Positions 1 through 6,622 of a stretch of 12,681 bases of DNA are shown here, one piece after another. The position numbers and the translations under genes were made by a program. Within the stretch, counting starts at the first letter, position 1; every line of letters starts with the position of its first letter. The stretch comes from CAYXVF01 sp964468125 (GTDB lineage: Bacteria; Myxococcota; XYA12-FULL-58-9; CAYXVF01): NCBI GenBank assembly GCA_964468125.1, contig CAYXVF010000146.1, forward strand, positions 1 to 12,681, in the 5' to 3' direction. Under the pieces are notes generated by a model. That model was not told the DNA's origin. It saw only the letters and a program-made list of their open reading frames with translations, and did not search any database.

Positions 1-250
1 CCACGCTCTCGATCGACAGCAACTCGGCCGGCTCGGTGAAGCTCACGAGAGCCATCGTGTTATCCAAAGGATCGCGCTGCCACCGCACGGAGTTGTTGGG
101 CCGAATGGATAGATGTGATTCCACCACGCGGACGGTGCGGTTCTCACGTGGGATCACGAGCAAACGATGTTCGAGGAGCGTCGTTGGGGTCGCGAAGTGA
201 TATTCGGTGAGGTGCCGGATGAGGATCTGCTTCAAGACGTTCCTGCCCAT
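1..250 (-). CDS. Transglutaminase-family protein, N-terminal part (cut by window edge)
   Basis: Reading the minus strand from the ATG at 250 gives about 83 residues that run open to base 1. They resemble the bacterial transglutaminase-like N-terminal domain (the beta-rich region preceding the Cys-His-Asp transglutaminase core): a segment like RHLTEYHFATP, then LEHRLLVIPREN, then VRWQRDPLDNTMALVSF and a FTEPAELLSIES stretch. The catalytic core lies outside the window, so activity cannot be judged. An AGGAG directly abuts the ATG at 250 (no spacing), whereas AGGA lies at a better distance from the in-frame TTG at 235, so the true start may be the TTG. The gene diverges from the pseudo-receiver gene on the plus strand. 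Family assignment is from remembered domain pattern, not a search. Confidence 0.72.
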   Translation of the reverse strand, partial: MGRNVLKQILIRHLTEYHFATPTTLLEHRLLVIPRENRTVRVVESHLSIRPNNSVRWQRDPLDNTMALVSFTEPAELLSIESV

Positions 251-265
251 CTCCTGAGGCGGGAC

Positions 266-282
266 GCAGGAACCTGTCCTGC
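266..282. promoter_or_regulatory. Inverted repeat upstream of the transglutaminase gene, possible operator
   Basis: GCAGGA at 266-271 and TCCTGC at 277-282 form a perfect 6-bp inverted repeat around a 5-base centre. It lies 16 bases upstream of the ATG at 250 on the minus strand, in the 193-base gap between divergent genes, where a regulator could bind. No other part of the gap shows a clear signal. The functional role is inference; a 6-bp repeat can arise by chance. Confidence 0.25.
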
Positions 283-443
283 AAGATAGACCTAGTGATG
301 TTGCATCGAGTGTGATAGTGTACACGCTGGCGGCTGACTCCGACAGAGATTTTCTCTTCGCGCTATCGCGATTGGCCCTCTCTCTCGAAATTCATCTGGT
401 ACCCGAACGCGTGACTCTGACAGTCGCGACACGGAGAGAGCTC

Positions 444-938
444 ATGTTGATCCCGATTGTCCTGCCCCGGCTCCCCACACGCACGTTCACCGAGCTTCAT
501 GCGACGCCGACCGAAGAGCCTGGCGATGGACCCCGCGAGGCGTACGCCCTCTTGTACGCTCGGGATGCGTCAGCGGTGGCGTTGTTAGGAGCAGGACTCT
601 CCCAGATGGGCACACCCTCTGTCGTGGCTCGAACCCCCCTCGACGCAATTCTCCAGCTGAGCCGTCTGGATATTCGATTCGGCGTCGTGTTCGTCTCTTT
701 GCAGGGCGAGGACTTCGAGCCAGGGGAGTTTCTCACCTTCTTGGAGGAGCTCTATCCCCGCGTCGGCCGGGTCGTGATCGCGGCCCACGGATTCGGCGCT
801 GGTACGACGGTATGGGCACAACCCGCCCCGGTCAGCTCCCAAACCTGGAGAGACAGCGACGGTGATTCCATGCGCTCGAATTGGCGGCTTCGATTCTCCG
901 GATCTGTGAGCCAAGGTATCGACGCGACGTTGATCTAG
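444..938 (+). CDS. Degenerate receiver-like (pseudo-response regulator) protein
   Basis: A 164-residue protein from the ATG at 444, which has GGAGAG five bases upstream. The frame stays open back to a GTG at 312 (208 residues), but that stretch has weaker codon bias and no good ribosome site, so 444 is preferred. Residues ~30-115 follow the alternating strand/helix pattern of a CheY-like receiver: AYALLYARDASAVALL, an ARTPLDAILQLSR helix, FGVVFVSL, then EFLTFLEELYPRVGRVVIA. The acidic pocket is not conserved (ARD where DD is usual) and the phospho-acceptor Asp position after the hydrophobic strand reads VSL rather than TDL. It is therefore probably not phosphorylated and may act as a binding module. 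The C-terminal ~45 residues are low in recognisable structure. First gene of the plus-strand run. Confidence 0.66.
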   Translation: MLIPIVLPRLPTRTFTELHATPTEEPGDGPREAYALLYARDASAVALLGAGLSQMGTPSVVARTPLDAILQLSRLDIRFGVVFVSLQGEDFEPGEFLTFLEELYPRVGRVVIAAHGFGAGTTVWAQPAPVSSQTWRDSDGDSMRSNWRLRFSGSVSQGIDATLI

Positions 939-968
939 CGATTCATCTCGACTGGAAAGGCAAGAGCA

Positions 969-1283
969 ATGCACGAAATCAAACACGACCCGCAAGCGAC
1001 TAAGGCGTACGCCGAAGCTCATGCAGCGCACTATACCGACAAAGATTTGAAGGAAGCGTGTCGTCGCTACGGAGTGCTCATCGCTGAGCATCCGAGTTCG
1101 AAAGAAGCGCAGTACTCGAGGTCGCAAATCGATAACATCGCCAAGAGTGTCGTGCCGGCCACTCTGATGCTGAACGAGTTGATGAGTATGATCGGAAAGC
1201 ACCTCCCGGCCGTCCCCGCGCCGGTCGCAAGCGATGAGCCCTCGGCGAGCAACGGCGAGGCGAGTGGGCCCGGTGGCACTTGA
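969..1283 (+). CDS. Small helical TPR-like protein, unknown function
   Basis: A 104-residue protein with ATG at 969, preceded by GGAAAGG about eight bases upstream. Residues ~20-60 resemble one tetratricopeptide-like helix pair: KEACRRYGVLIAEHPSSKEA followed by QYSRSQIDNIA, the pattern seen at the end of tol-pal/YbgF-type or outer-membrane lipoprotein TPRs. One or one and a half repeats is too few for a full superhelix, so it may dimerise or cap a partner. The C-terminal ~25 residues are Pro/Ala/Ser/Gly-rich and likely flexible. There is no signal peptide. The stop TGA overlaps the TTG start of the next gene (TTGA), suggesting translational coupling. Function unknown. Confidence 0.72.
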   Translation: MHEIKHDPQATKAYAEAHAAHYTDKDLKEACRRYGVLIAEHPSSKEAQYSRSQIDNIAKSVVPATLMLNELMSMIGKHLPAVPAPVASDEPSASNGEASGPGGT

Positions 1284-1759
1284 GGGAGATCCGAAAATCA
1301 GGCCGAATCGTGATCGCGATGCTCCTCGGGTTGACGGTGGCCTTGGTAACCGCTGCCTCATTCGCTCGATACGGCGAGCCCCACGTTGTTAATGCCCCAC
1401 GTTTTGATGCGGCTTGCGGGGCAGTCAGTGGGAATCCATTTGAATCGGCGGGTCTCGAATATCGATTTGCCACCGCGGACGACCGAAAAAACTTCGATAT
1501 CTCGACGACTGCATCGAATCCCGTCATGGTGGCTGCGGTACGCGCAGATTCTCCTACGACGTTTGCTGGGCTGCAGGTCGGCGATGTGTTGATTTTGGTC
1601 AACTCGCGAGGTGTGGCGTCGGTTAACGACCTCAACGAGCTCTACGATCTCGGCCAGAAGACGTTGGTGTTGTACGACCGCCGAGGAACCATTCATATTA
1701 CTGAGCTGCCGGCGTTTGAGTGTCCCCCGCAGAACCGTCCGCTCGTCGCGGCGTGCTGA
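1280..1759 (+). CDS. Membrane-anchored single PDZ-domain protein (paralogue of the gene at 12114)
   Basis: A 159-residue protein. Basic residues at 2-9 are followed by a hydrophobic segment (~10-28), a signal anchor or uncleaved signal. A PDZ domain occupies ~80-146, with the carboxylate-loop area GLQVGDVLILVNSRGVASV and a following helix LNELYDLG. Single PDZ domains of this kind bind C-terminal peptides; no protease domain is attached, so it is an adaptor or regulator facing the periplasm. The start is uncertain: TTG at 1280 overlaps the upstream stop as TTGA, while ATG at 1320 would still leave a hydrophobic start but lose the basic N-region. Cys46 and Cys148 flank the PDZ and both have counterparts in the paralogue. 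Part of the plus-strand run. Confidence 0.78.
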   Translation: MREIRKSGRIVIAMLLGLTVALVTAASFARYGEPHVVNAPRFDAACGAVSGNPFESAGLEYRFATADDRKNFDISTTASNPVMVAAVRADSPTTFAGLQVGDVLILVNSRGVASVNDLNELYDLGQKTLVLYDRRGTIHITELPAFECPPQNRPLVAAC

Positions 1760-1880
1760 GCGGTGCCGAGGCGTGTGACACGCGAAACCGCCCCAGGAGC
1801 TGAAGCGATCCATCTGGCAAGTGTCGGAGAGATTGCGCATTCTCGGCGGGTCCCGAGGCGGGACACGTGGAGGCTCAGTG

Positions 1881-2495
1881 ATGTTACGCGACTACAAATC
1901 TCCCGTCGCCATGCTTGCTACGATGCTCCTTTTGGCCTTCAGCATTGGCGCGGCGGTGGGAGAGCCGTCGTTCATGCCTGACCTCGATCCGAACGTTCGC
2001 GCCTGGCCCGATCGTCTCGCGACCTTCGCCGTGCGTCATGACTCTCAGTCGCAAATACCTGACGTGTACTTGGTGGCCCATCGCACCATTACCCGTGCAC
2101 CCATACGCCACATGCTTCGCTGGTGGGCACGAGAGGAGATCGACCGCTGTATCGGTGACGCTCGATCAGTCACGTTCGTGGTGGAGCAACGGGGCGGCCA
2201 GCTGCGAGTCGTCGATTTCGCGCAGCCCATCCCGGCTCGGATGCAACGCTGCATTGCGCGGGCGGTGGCCGCTATGAGCCCTTTCGCCGCAGGCTCGGGG
2301 CGCGACGGCGAGCGCTACGTCGAAACCCTCTCGTGGGGGCCCGATGCGCCTCCTGAACCACTCCACGTCGAGTACCGTTATCAGGAGGAGCCACCGATGC
2401 CCTTAACGCCTCGGATAGATCCGAGGCCGTTTCCGAATCTCGAGCGGGTGCAGGCCGCTGCTCACGGGCATGATGCCTCGGCCCCTCTTCGCTGA
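1881..2495 (+). CDS. Exported AgmX/PglI C-terminal-domain-like protein
   Basis: A 204-residue protein starting at the ATG at 1881, with GGAGG seven bases upstream; the frame is open further back, but this site decides the start. Residues 1-28 form a signal peptide: basic LRDYK, then a long hydrophobic AMLATMLLLAFSIGAA. The centre (~78-135) has the layout I infer for the AgmX/PglI C-terminal domain of myxobacterial gliding proteins: helix ending in EEIDRC (Cys90), strand VTFVVEQRGGQLRVVDF, then PARMQRCIARAVAAMSPF (Cys124) ending near a Phe-containing turn. The two Cys could form a disulfide. The C-terminal ~45 residues are proline-rich and disordered. Likely periplasmic. The family link is a pattern judgement; alternatively it is a TonB-C-like fold of unknown role. 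Confidence 0.68.
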   Translation: MLRDYKSPVAMLATMLLLAFSIGAAVGEPSFMPDLDPNVRAWPDRLATFAVRHDSQSQIPDVYLVAHRTITRAPIRHMLRWWAREEIDRCIGDARSVTFVVEQRGGQLRVVDFAQPIPARMQRCIARAVAAMSPFAAGSGRDGERYVETLSWGPDAPPEPLHVEYRYQEEPPMPLTPRIDPRPFPNLERVQAAAHGHDASAPLR

Positions 2496-2565
2496 TCCCT
2501 CTCCGTGTCGATTCGCGATACACCGAGCTCGAGGCCTGAGTGCCGAAACACCCGGGACACGAACG

Positions 2566-3510
2566 ATGGCTAGGCGACGAGACGAGAGTGATCCAGTCCA
2601 GCTCGAGTGGTTGGAAGAGAAACACCAGAAGAATCTGGAGAAGCTCGGCGATGCGACGAGTGTGGACCACCAGATCTACGTGGCGGCCGAGGCCGCCAGT
2701 GAGTTTCTGCGCTCGACGGTGGAATGGGATCGAACCTTCGAGCTGATTCACGAATGGTTGGAACGCGCCCGTAAGCTTTTGTCCGCCCACACGCGCATCG
2801 AGAGCCTGGAGGCGTACGCCTACGCAGCGAAGGGGTGGGTTGCGAAGTCGGTGTTTTTCGACAAGCAGATAGGCACGCCCGAGAAGAAGAAGAAAAAATC
2901 GACGCGCGGCATGGCGACGGTCGAGGTCGCGCTCGAGCTGTGTGACTTGGCCAAGGCCCATCCGGACTCCTGGCAAATCGTGCGTGCGGCTGCGGACGCG
3001 ATGGCGGAATTGATGTTGGGCCGTTTGCACTGTGGCTACCGGCTCGACTTCGACCCGTTCACGCGACTCCAGGAGATCGCAGCGTCACCATTTCAGTCCG
3101 CCTCGCCAGATGCTCACGTCGTTGAGGTCTACCTCGATATTCTCGCCGAGCGGATCAAGGATGCGCTACGCCGCGGCAAGAGCGATGCACGCGAGCAGTG
3201 GGAGGAGTTTCGGGCGCTGGTCAGCGGCGTGCAAAACGTCGAGCCCATCGCAGGGCCGTATTGCAAGGCGGTGACCGCCTTGATCGAAGTAAAAGCCTAT
3301 CCGGACGCTGCATGGATCGATCGAGAAGTCGCGCTCACGACCGGCTGGTGGGCCTCGTGCGAGGGGTGGTTCGGCGTCCGCTCTAAGCTTTATCCGCACC
3401 TGGGGCGCCTGCTGGAGCGTGCGATCAAGGCCGCACCCGATAAAGCGACGCGGAAGCGATACGAGCGCCTCTACGACGAATACGTGGAGAGCCTGCCCGA
3501 TTGGGAGTGA
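2566..3510 (+). CDS. Helical protein of unknown function, 314 residues
   Basis: I do not recognise the family. From the ATG at 2566 the protein is almost wholly alpha-helical and soluble, with no signal peptide or membrane segment. The start MARRRDESDP is basic, helices follow throughout (for example LEWLEEKHQKNLEKLG and TFELIHEWLERARKLL), and a PEKKKKKSTRG linker at ~106-115 separates two helical halves, encoded by a purine-only A-rich run near 2881-2897. The pattern resembles TPR or HEAT-like repeats without a firm match. It ends acidic (YVESLPDWE). The frame is open upstream to 2470, overlapping the previous gene, but the ATG at 2566 is more natural; no strong ribosome site is seen for either. 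Last gene of the plus-strand run, converging on the hydrolase gene. Confidence 0.72.
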   Translation: MARRRDESDPVQLEWLEEKHQKNLEKLGDATSVDHQIYVAAEAASEFLRSTVEWDRTFELIHEWLERARKLLSAHTRIESLEAYAYAAKGWVAKSVFFDKQIGTPEKKKKKSTRGMATVEVALELCDLAKAHPDSWQIVRAAADAMAELMLGRLHCGYRLDFDPFTRLQEIAASPFQSASPDAHVVEVYLDILAERIKDALRRGKSDAREQWEEFRALVSGVQNVEPIAGPYCKAVTALIEVKAYPDAAWIDREVALTTGWWASCEGWFGVRSKLYPHLGRLLERAIKAAPDKATRKRYERLYDEYVESLPDWE

Positions 3511-3548
3511 GAGAGCTCAGCAAGGTCACCCGCAATGCTGCAGTCTGG

Positions 3549-4964
3549 CTAATCCGCGTCAACCGCGGCCTGGCAGGCTACCGCGTCAAAGTCCTCGGGG
3601 TCGGGGGTGCACGCGACAAAGCGACCTTCGGCCTCGTCCTCGAAGTAGCTCTCTAAAGGATCATCACTCAGCAGGTGGTCCACGAAGCCGCGGAAGTTGA
3701 TTCCGTCCGCTTCGATCTCGCTTCCGGCCCAGGACAAGGTGGCGGTGTCGGTCAGGAAGAGCTGGACCAGGTCCTCCGGCGGTACGTCTTCGATGCCCGG
3801 TACCGTCACACAGTGGCTGTCGTTGGTTTCCCGATAAAACGGGATGAAATAGGCCAGGTTATCCCCGCCGGCCGCGTCGTATTGCTGGCGAAGCAACTCA
3901 ACGTCATCCCACCACAGACGGTAGATCGCCGTGCGGTCTTCGGCGACGTCCTCGTCGAGTCCGAGGCCTGCGCCGGTGAATTCGGTGATGTTCTCGCCGT
4001 CTCGGGTCCAGAAGCGCTCGTAGGAGTAGAGCGAATAGTTGTAGTCGAGTCGAAACAGCGTGGTCGCGAGTCGGTCGTTCGGGAACTCCTCGGAGAGCAC
4101 CCGGCTGATCTCACCAAAGTCCATCGTGAGCCGCTCCGACTGCGGGGCACTCGCGAGCACGCTGTCGACATCCCAGGATTCGCGCACCTGGCTCTGGAGT
4201 TGCAGCGACCGAGACGTCGGCGCCTGACTCGGAAAGATCGGTCCGGAGTCGTTGAGGAGATAACCACGCTCGACCCCGCGCATGCCGCTGCGAATGAAGT
4301 AGAAGCTCGTCATCGCTCCGGCGCCACCGGCGCTGCACCCGCCGACAAACAGCTTTGGAACGGCGGAGAACATCTCGTTCAGCATCGCGGTCATCGCGAG
4401 GACGTTGGTGTGTCCTTGGTGATCAAACTCGACCGACGGAGCCACTCCGTTGGGGTCTTCGTAGGTGGTCGTGATCGCGCCGGCGTAGGTGTCCCCGGTG
4501 CAATAGGGGACAAAGACCTTGTTCCAATCGGCCATCGGCGTGACGCTCGGGTCACGGTTGAGCAGCGGGTAGACCTGGTTCACGTTGACCGCGAGGTCGG
4601 TCCCCCCGAGACTGAAGCGCGCGTGTGTGTTGGCGTAGTCGTCGGGAAGCGGCTCGCCGAGGTTCGTCGCGCCGCGCGCGCTGCCCCCGACGCAGCTTTC
4701 GAAATCCCAGCAGCCACCGCCGCCCATGAAGTAGATGACGACGTTCTTCGACGTCTCCGAGAACTCGACGTAGAAGGCCCAGGGACTGCCATCGCTGCAG
4801 GTAGCGCCCTCTGGCTCGTACTTGACCCACTCGCCAAATGACGGGGGCACAAACTCAGAGGTGTCCCCCTCGTTCATACCGGACTCGTCGACGTCATCGT
4901 CCGAGCACCCCGCGGCGACAACGAGGAGCCCCATACACAATCGAAACACTCTGTGTTGGCCCAT
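3549..4964 (-). CDS. Pectinacetylesterase/Notum-family serine hydrolase, lipoprotein
   Basis: A 471-residue protein from the ATG at 4964. Residues 1-20 are a lipoprotein signal (hydrophobic GLLVVAAGC, lipidated Cys20), followed by an acidic linker SDDDVDESG. The body matches the pectinacetylesterase fold: KNVVIYFMGGGGCW (oxyanion-hole region, ~74-86), WNKVFVPYCTGDTYAG (~148-162), GHTNVLAMTAM, the nucleophile elbow GGCSAGGAG with Ser211, and NDSHCVTVPG with His384 as the probable catalytic His; the catalytic Asp is not certain. Family members hydrolyse O-acyl esters on polysaccharides, or on Wnt proteins in animals; the bacterial substrate is unknown. Many Cys suggest disulfides in an exported protein. 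The frame is open upstream to 5144 through a tandem repeat, but a lipoprotein signal beginning at 4964 fixes the start. No good ribosome site is seen. Confidence 0.88.
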   Translation of the reverse strand: MGQHRVFRLCMGLLVVAAGCSDDDVDESGMNEGDTSEFVPPSFGEWVKYEPEGATCSDGSPWAFYVEFSETSKNVVIYFMGGGGCWDFESCVGGSARGATNLGEPLPDDYANTHARFSLGGTDLAVNVNQVYPLLNRDPSVTPMADWNKVFVPYCTGDTYAGAITTTYEDPNGVAPSVEFDHQGHTNVLAMTAMLNEMFSAVPKLFVGGCSAGGAGAMTSFYFIRSGMRGVERGYLLNDSGPIFPSQAPTSRSLQLQSQVRESWDVDSVLASAPQSERLTMDFGEISRVLSEEFPNDRLATTLFRLDYNYSLYSYERFWTRDGENITEFTGAGLGLDEDVAEDRTAIYRLWWDDVELLRQQYDAAGGDNLAYFIPFYRETNDSHCVTVPGIEDVPPEDLVQLFLTDTATLSWAGSEIEADGINFRGFVDHLLSDDPLESYFEDEAEGRFVACTPDPEDFDAVACQAAVDAD

Positions 4965-5008
4965 GGCGCTCAGTCGAGCAGCCACGTGACCGGAAATCAA
5001 GCATGAGC

Positions 5009-5048
5009 GCGACTGCGTCCGCGACTGCGTCCGCGACTGCGTCCGCGA
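5009..5048. repeat. 12-bp tandem repeat, 3.3 copies
   Basis: The unit GCGACTGCGTCC occurs three times without error at 5009-5044, followed by a partial GCGA. It lies 45 bases upstream of the hydrolase start. The length is a multiple of three, so it would read as repeated RTQS on the minus strand if the hydrolase frame were extended. It is more likely non-coding, because the lipoprotein signal begins downstream of it. Copy number may vary between strains. Confidence 0.9.
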
Positions 5049-5268
5049 AGTATTCCGAACGCTTCTGTGGTGCTCCCCACGGTTGGCCTGGCTGTCCCGC
5101 TCCCCCTTTGCGGAGAAGGTCTTTCCGGGTCCGAAGATCGCCAACGTCTTTTCGAGGTGATTCCCGTTCCCATGCTCGACACTCGGATCCTCGCCTTCGA
5201 GACCACCTGGCCGAAGCTCTTCTGGCTCAATTAGAGGTGCCGGAGGCGTTGAGCGAGCGTGATGCCGC

Positions 5269-5284
5269 CGCGCGGCGCCGCGCG
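5269..5284. repeat. Perfect 16-bp GC palindrome
   Basis: CGCGCGGCGCCGCGCG is self-complementary over all 16 bases. It sits five bases before the longer hairpin at 5290. Being wholly GC in a GC-rich genome, it is less improbable than its length suggests, but next to two other inverted repeats it adds to a structured block. Confidence 0.8.
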
Positions 5285-5289
5285 ACTAC

Positions 5290-5334
5290 GTGCGGTAGCG
5301 ACTACGGCCCCTTCTTCCGCAGCCACTACCGCAC
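5290..5334 (-). repeat. Long hairpin, fully paired only in the minus-strand RNA
   Basis: Arms 5291-5307 and 5317-5333 are inverted copies over 17 bases with three differences; a further G-C pair at 5290/5334 makes 18 pairs around a 9-base loop (5308-5316). In plus-strand RNA the three differences are A-C mismatches. In minus-strand RNA all three become G-U wobbles, so the stem is unbroken. This asymmetry suggests selection on a transcript made from the minus strand, the direction of the hydrolase gene 326 bases away. There is no U-tract, so it does not look like an intrinsic terminator. Role unknown: untranslated-region structure, small RNA or REP-like element. Confidence 0.7.
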
Positions 5335-5361
5335 CGACGCCGCCGTCGCCGCCCGCGCTGC

Positions 5362-5402
5362 CGAGAGGGCGGCACCTCACCCATGCCCGTTGCCGCCTCT
5401 CG
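5362..5402. repeat. Second long inverted repeat in the same gap
   Basis: Bases 5362-5374 pair with 5391-5402 as 12 Watson-Crick pairs with a single bulged G at 5367, around a 16-base loop (5375-5390). It lies 28 bases beyond the first hairpin. No U-tract follows on either strand, so a simple terminator is unlikely. Confidence 0.65.
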
Positions 5403-5614
5403 TGCTCGAAAAAGAGAGCAGTTTGCGTGCCGCGCCGGTCTCGTCGAAAGATCAGGGGTTTAGGGGCACGGCTGGCGCAGAATGAGTCAGATCGGGTGCG
5501 CAAAACGCAGCACTTCAGAACCACGGGTGGAGTCGCTCCACTGTTCATCGCGTACTGAGACGGGACGTCGCCATTTCAGAAGCACACCGCTTCGTGGTAA
5601 CGGTTGGCCCGACG

Positions 5615-6622
5615 ATGAACAGAACCGGAAAGCATCTTTGGAGCATCTCCCTCCTTGCGGGGCTAGGCTGCAGCGCGTTTTCGGAGGCGCCGCCTAAAGC
5701 TGCGTCCCCGCAGGCTCAAGAGCCTAACGCGCCCCCGCCGGAGTGGACTCGGCGCGGAGTCTTCTTTGGTGAGCTCGATGGAGAGAAGGCTTGGTTCACC
5801 GTGGTCGATGCGCCCCTGAAGACCCGGCAGGGTTTGAACTGCGCAGGCACGTTTCGCGAGGTGATGTCGGACAGGGCGCGCGCAAAATACGCAAAGACAC
5901 GCGCGATCGAGCAAAAGGCCGAGCGGGGCGGCCTGACCACGCGCTCTGCCGCGACCCTCACCGACGTGCTCGTCGAGGAGGTGGCGGGATACGTCCAGGT
6001 GCAGCCTCCGCGGGTCTTGGGGCTCTACCGCATCAAATCCTTCCGCAAGACAGAGACGCCCTCGACTCCTCCTATCCCCATCGCTTCGGTTTCTCGGGAC
6101 GAGAGCCTCTTCATGGCGATCGAGCGCTGGCGTTACGTATGTCCGTCCGTCGGCAGTACGGAGAAGCTCCAACCGACCGATGACGCTGAAGGGCCCGTGG
6201 CCCATGACGGGGCGGGTCCCCGGCCGAACTGGGTCGCCGACGGCGATCGCTTCGTGCTTCGCAAACACGAGGACGCTGCCGCCCTTTTCGCCGTGTCGTC
6301 GGCACCGGTGGAAGACTGCCGGGTGCGCGAAGCGCTGTCCGAGTTGCGTAAGGCCGCCGGCCGCCGTCGTGTGGTCGACGAATACGTGCAGGCGGGAGGG
6401 GAGAGCCGGACGCTCGAGGCGCGCGTTCGCAAGTGGGAGTCGATGACCCTCTGGTTCGACGCGGGCAACACGGTCCTCTACGAGCTCTTCCGCGTGCGGG
6501 TGAACAGGCCCCTCGAGGGCGAGCCTCTCGCGCCCCCCGAGTACGACCGCGACACCGATGCGGTTCAGGACTGGCTCGAGAAGAACTGCGTCTCCCTGGT
6601 GCTCGGAGCGCGCGGGAATTGA
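5615..6622 (+). CDS. Exported (possibly lipoprotein) protein of unknown function
   Basis: I do not recognise the family. From the ATG at 5615 the 335-residue product begins with a basic-then-hydrophobic signal, MNRTGKHLWSISLLAGLGC. Cys19 could be lipidated, but the preceding AGLG is a poor lipobox, so plain secretion is also possible. A Pro/Ala/Gln linker (~24-43) follows, as in lipoproteins. The mature part has four further Cys (76, 176, 235, 325), consistent with two disulfides outside the cytoplasm, and ends in a Trp/Tyr/Asp-rich segment. The frame is open back to GTG 5594, adding seven residues ahead of the signal; neither start has a clear ribosome site. High third-position GC supports coding. 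It stands alone after the long non-coding gap. Confidence 0.75.
   Translation: MNRTGKHLWSISLLAGLGCSAFSEAPPKAASPQAQEPNAPPPEWTRRGVFFGELDGEKAWFTVVDAPLKTRQGLNCAGTFREVMSDRARAKYAKTRAIEQKAERGGLTTRSAATLTDVLVEEVAGYVQVQPPRVLGLYRIKSFRKTETPSTPPIPIASVSRDESLFMAIERWRYVCPSVGSTEKLQPTDDAEGPVAHDGAGPRPNWVADGDRFVLRKHEDAAALFAVSSAPVEDCRVREALSELRKAAGRRRVVDEYVQAGGESRTLEARVRKWESMTLWFDAGNTVLYELFRVRVNRPLEGEPLAPPEYDRDTDAVQDWLEKNCVSLVLGARGN

Larger units (their letters stand above)
4965..5614. other. 650-base stretch without a convincing gene, rich in inverted repeats
   Basis: This gap separates the divergently transcribed hydrolase and the exported-protein gene. Open frames cross it on both strands, but their products are Arg/Ala/Pro/Ser-rich shadows with no domain, no ribosome site and no codon preference. 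It holds the 12-bp tandem repeat (5009-5048), a 16-bp palindrome (5269-5284), two long hairpins (5290-5334 and 5362-5402) and a small perfect hairpin (GTGGAG-TCG-CTCCAC, 5527-5541). One short frame, ATG 5172 to TAG 5233 (20 residues, two Trp), is too short to support. Both flanking promoters should lie here, though no clear -35/-10 pair is visible. Confidence 0.6.

Noticed and set aside
1850..1864. GTCCCG-AGG-CGGGAC hairpin before the AgmX-like gene
   Set aside because: Only six pairs, no U-tract; in GC-rich DNA this is easily chance and it does not end a gene.
2881..2900. Purine run GAGAAGAAGAAGAAAAAA considered as a frameshift (slippage) site
   Set aside because: The zero frame stays open to a natural acidic C-terminus and neither shifted frame gives a plausible product, so no recoding is needed.
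2272..3030. 252-residue minus-strand open frame over the AgmX-like and helical genes
   Set aside because: It crosses two plus-strand genes with better starts and shows no recognisable motif.
3675..4841. 388-residue open frame antisense to the hydrolase
   Set aside because: The minus strand encodes a clear serine hydrolase; the plus product is Val/Arg/Asp-rich with no domain and arises from the codon pattern of the real gene.
5172..5234. 20-residue frame with two Trp, considered as a leader peptide
   Set aside because: No ribosome site, no adjacent biosynthetic gene and no attenuator following it; too short to support.
4838..5485. Open frames of 77-215 residues on both strands over the 650-base gap
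   Set aside because: Low-complexity Arg/Ala/Ser/Pro products, no ribosome sites, and they run through hairpins and a tandem repeat.
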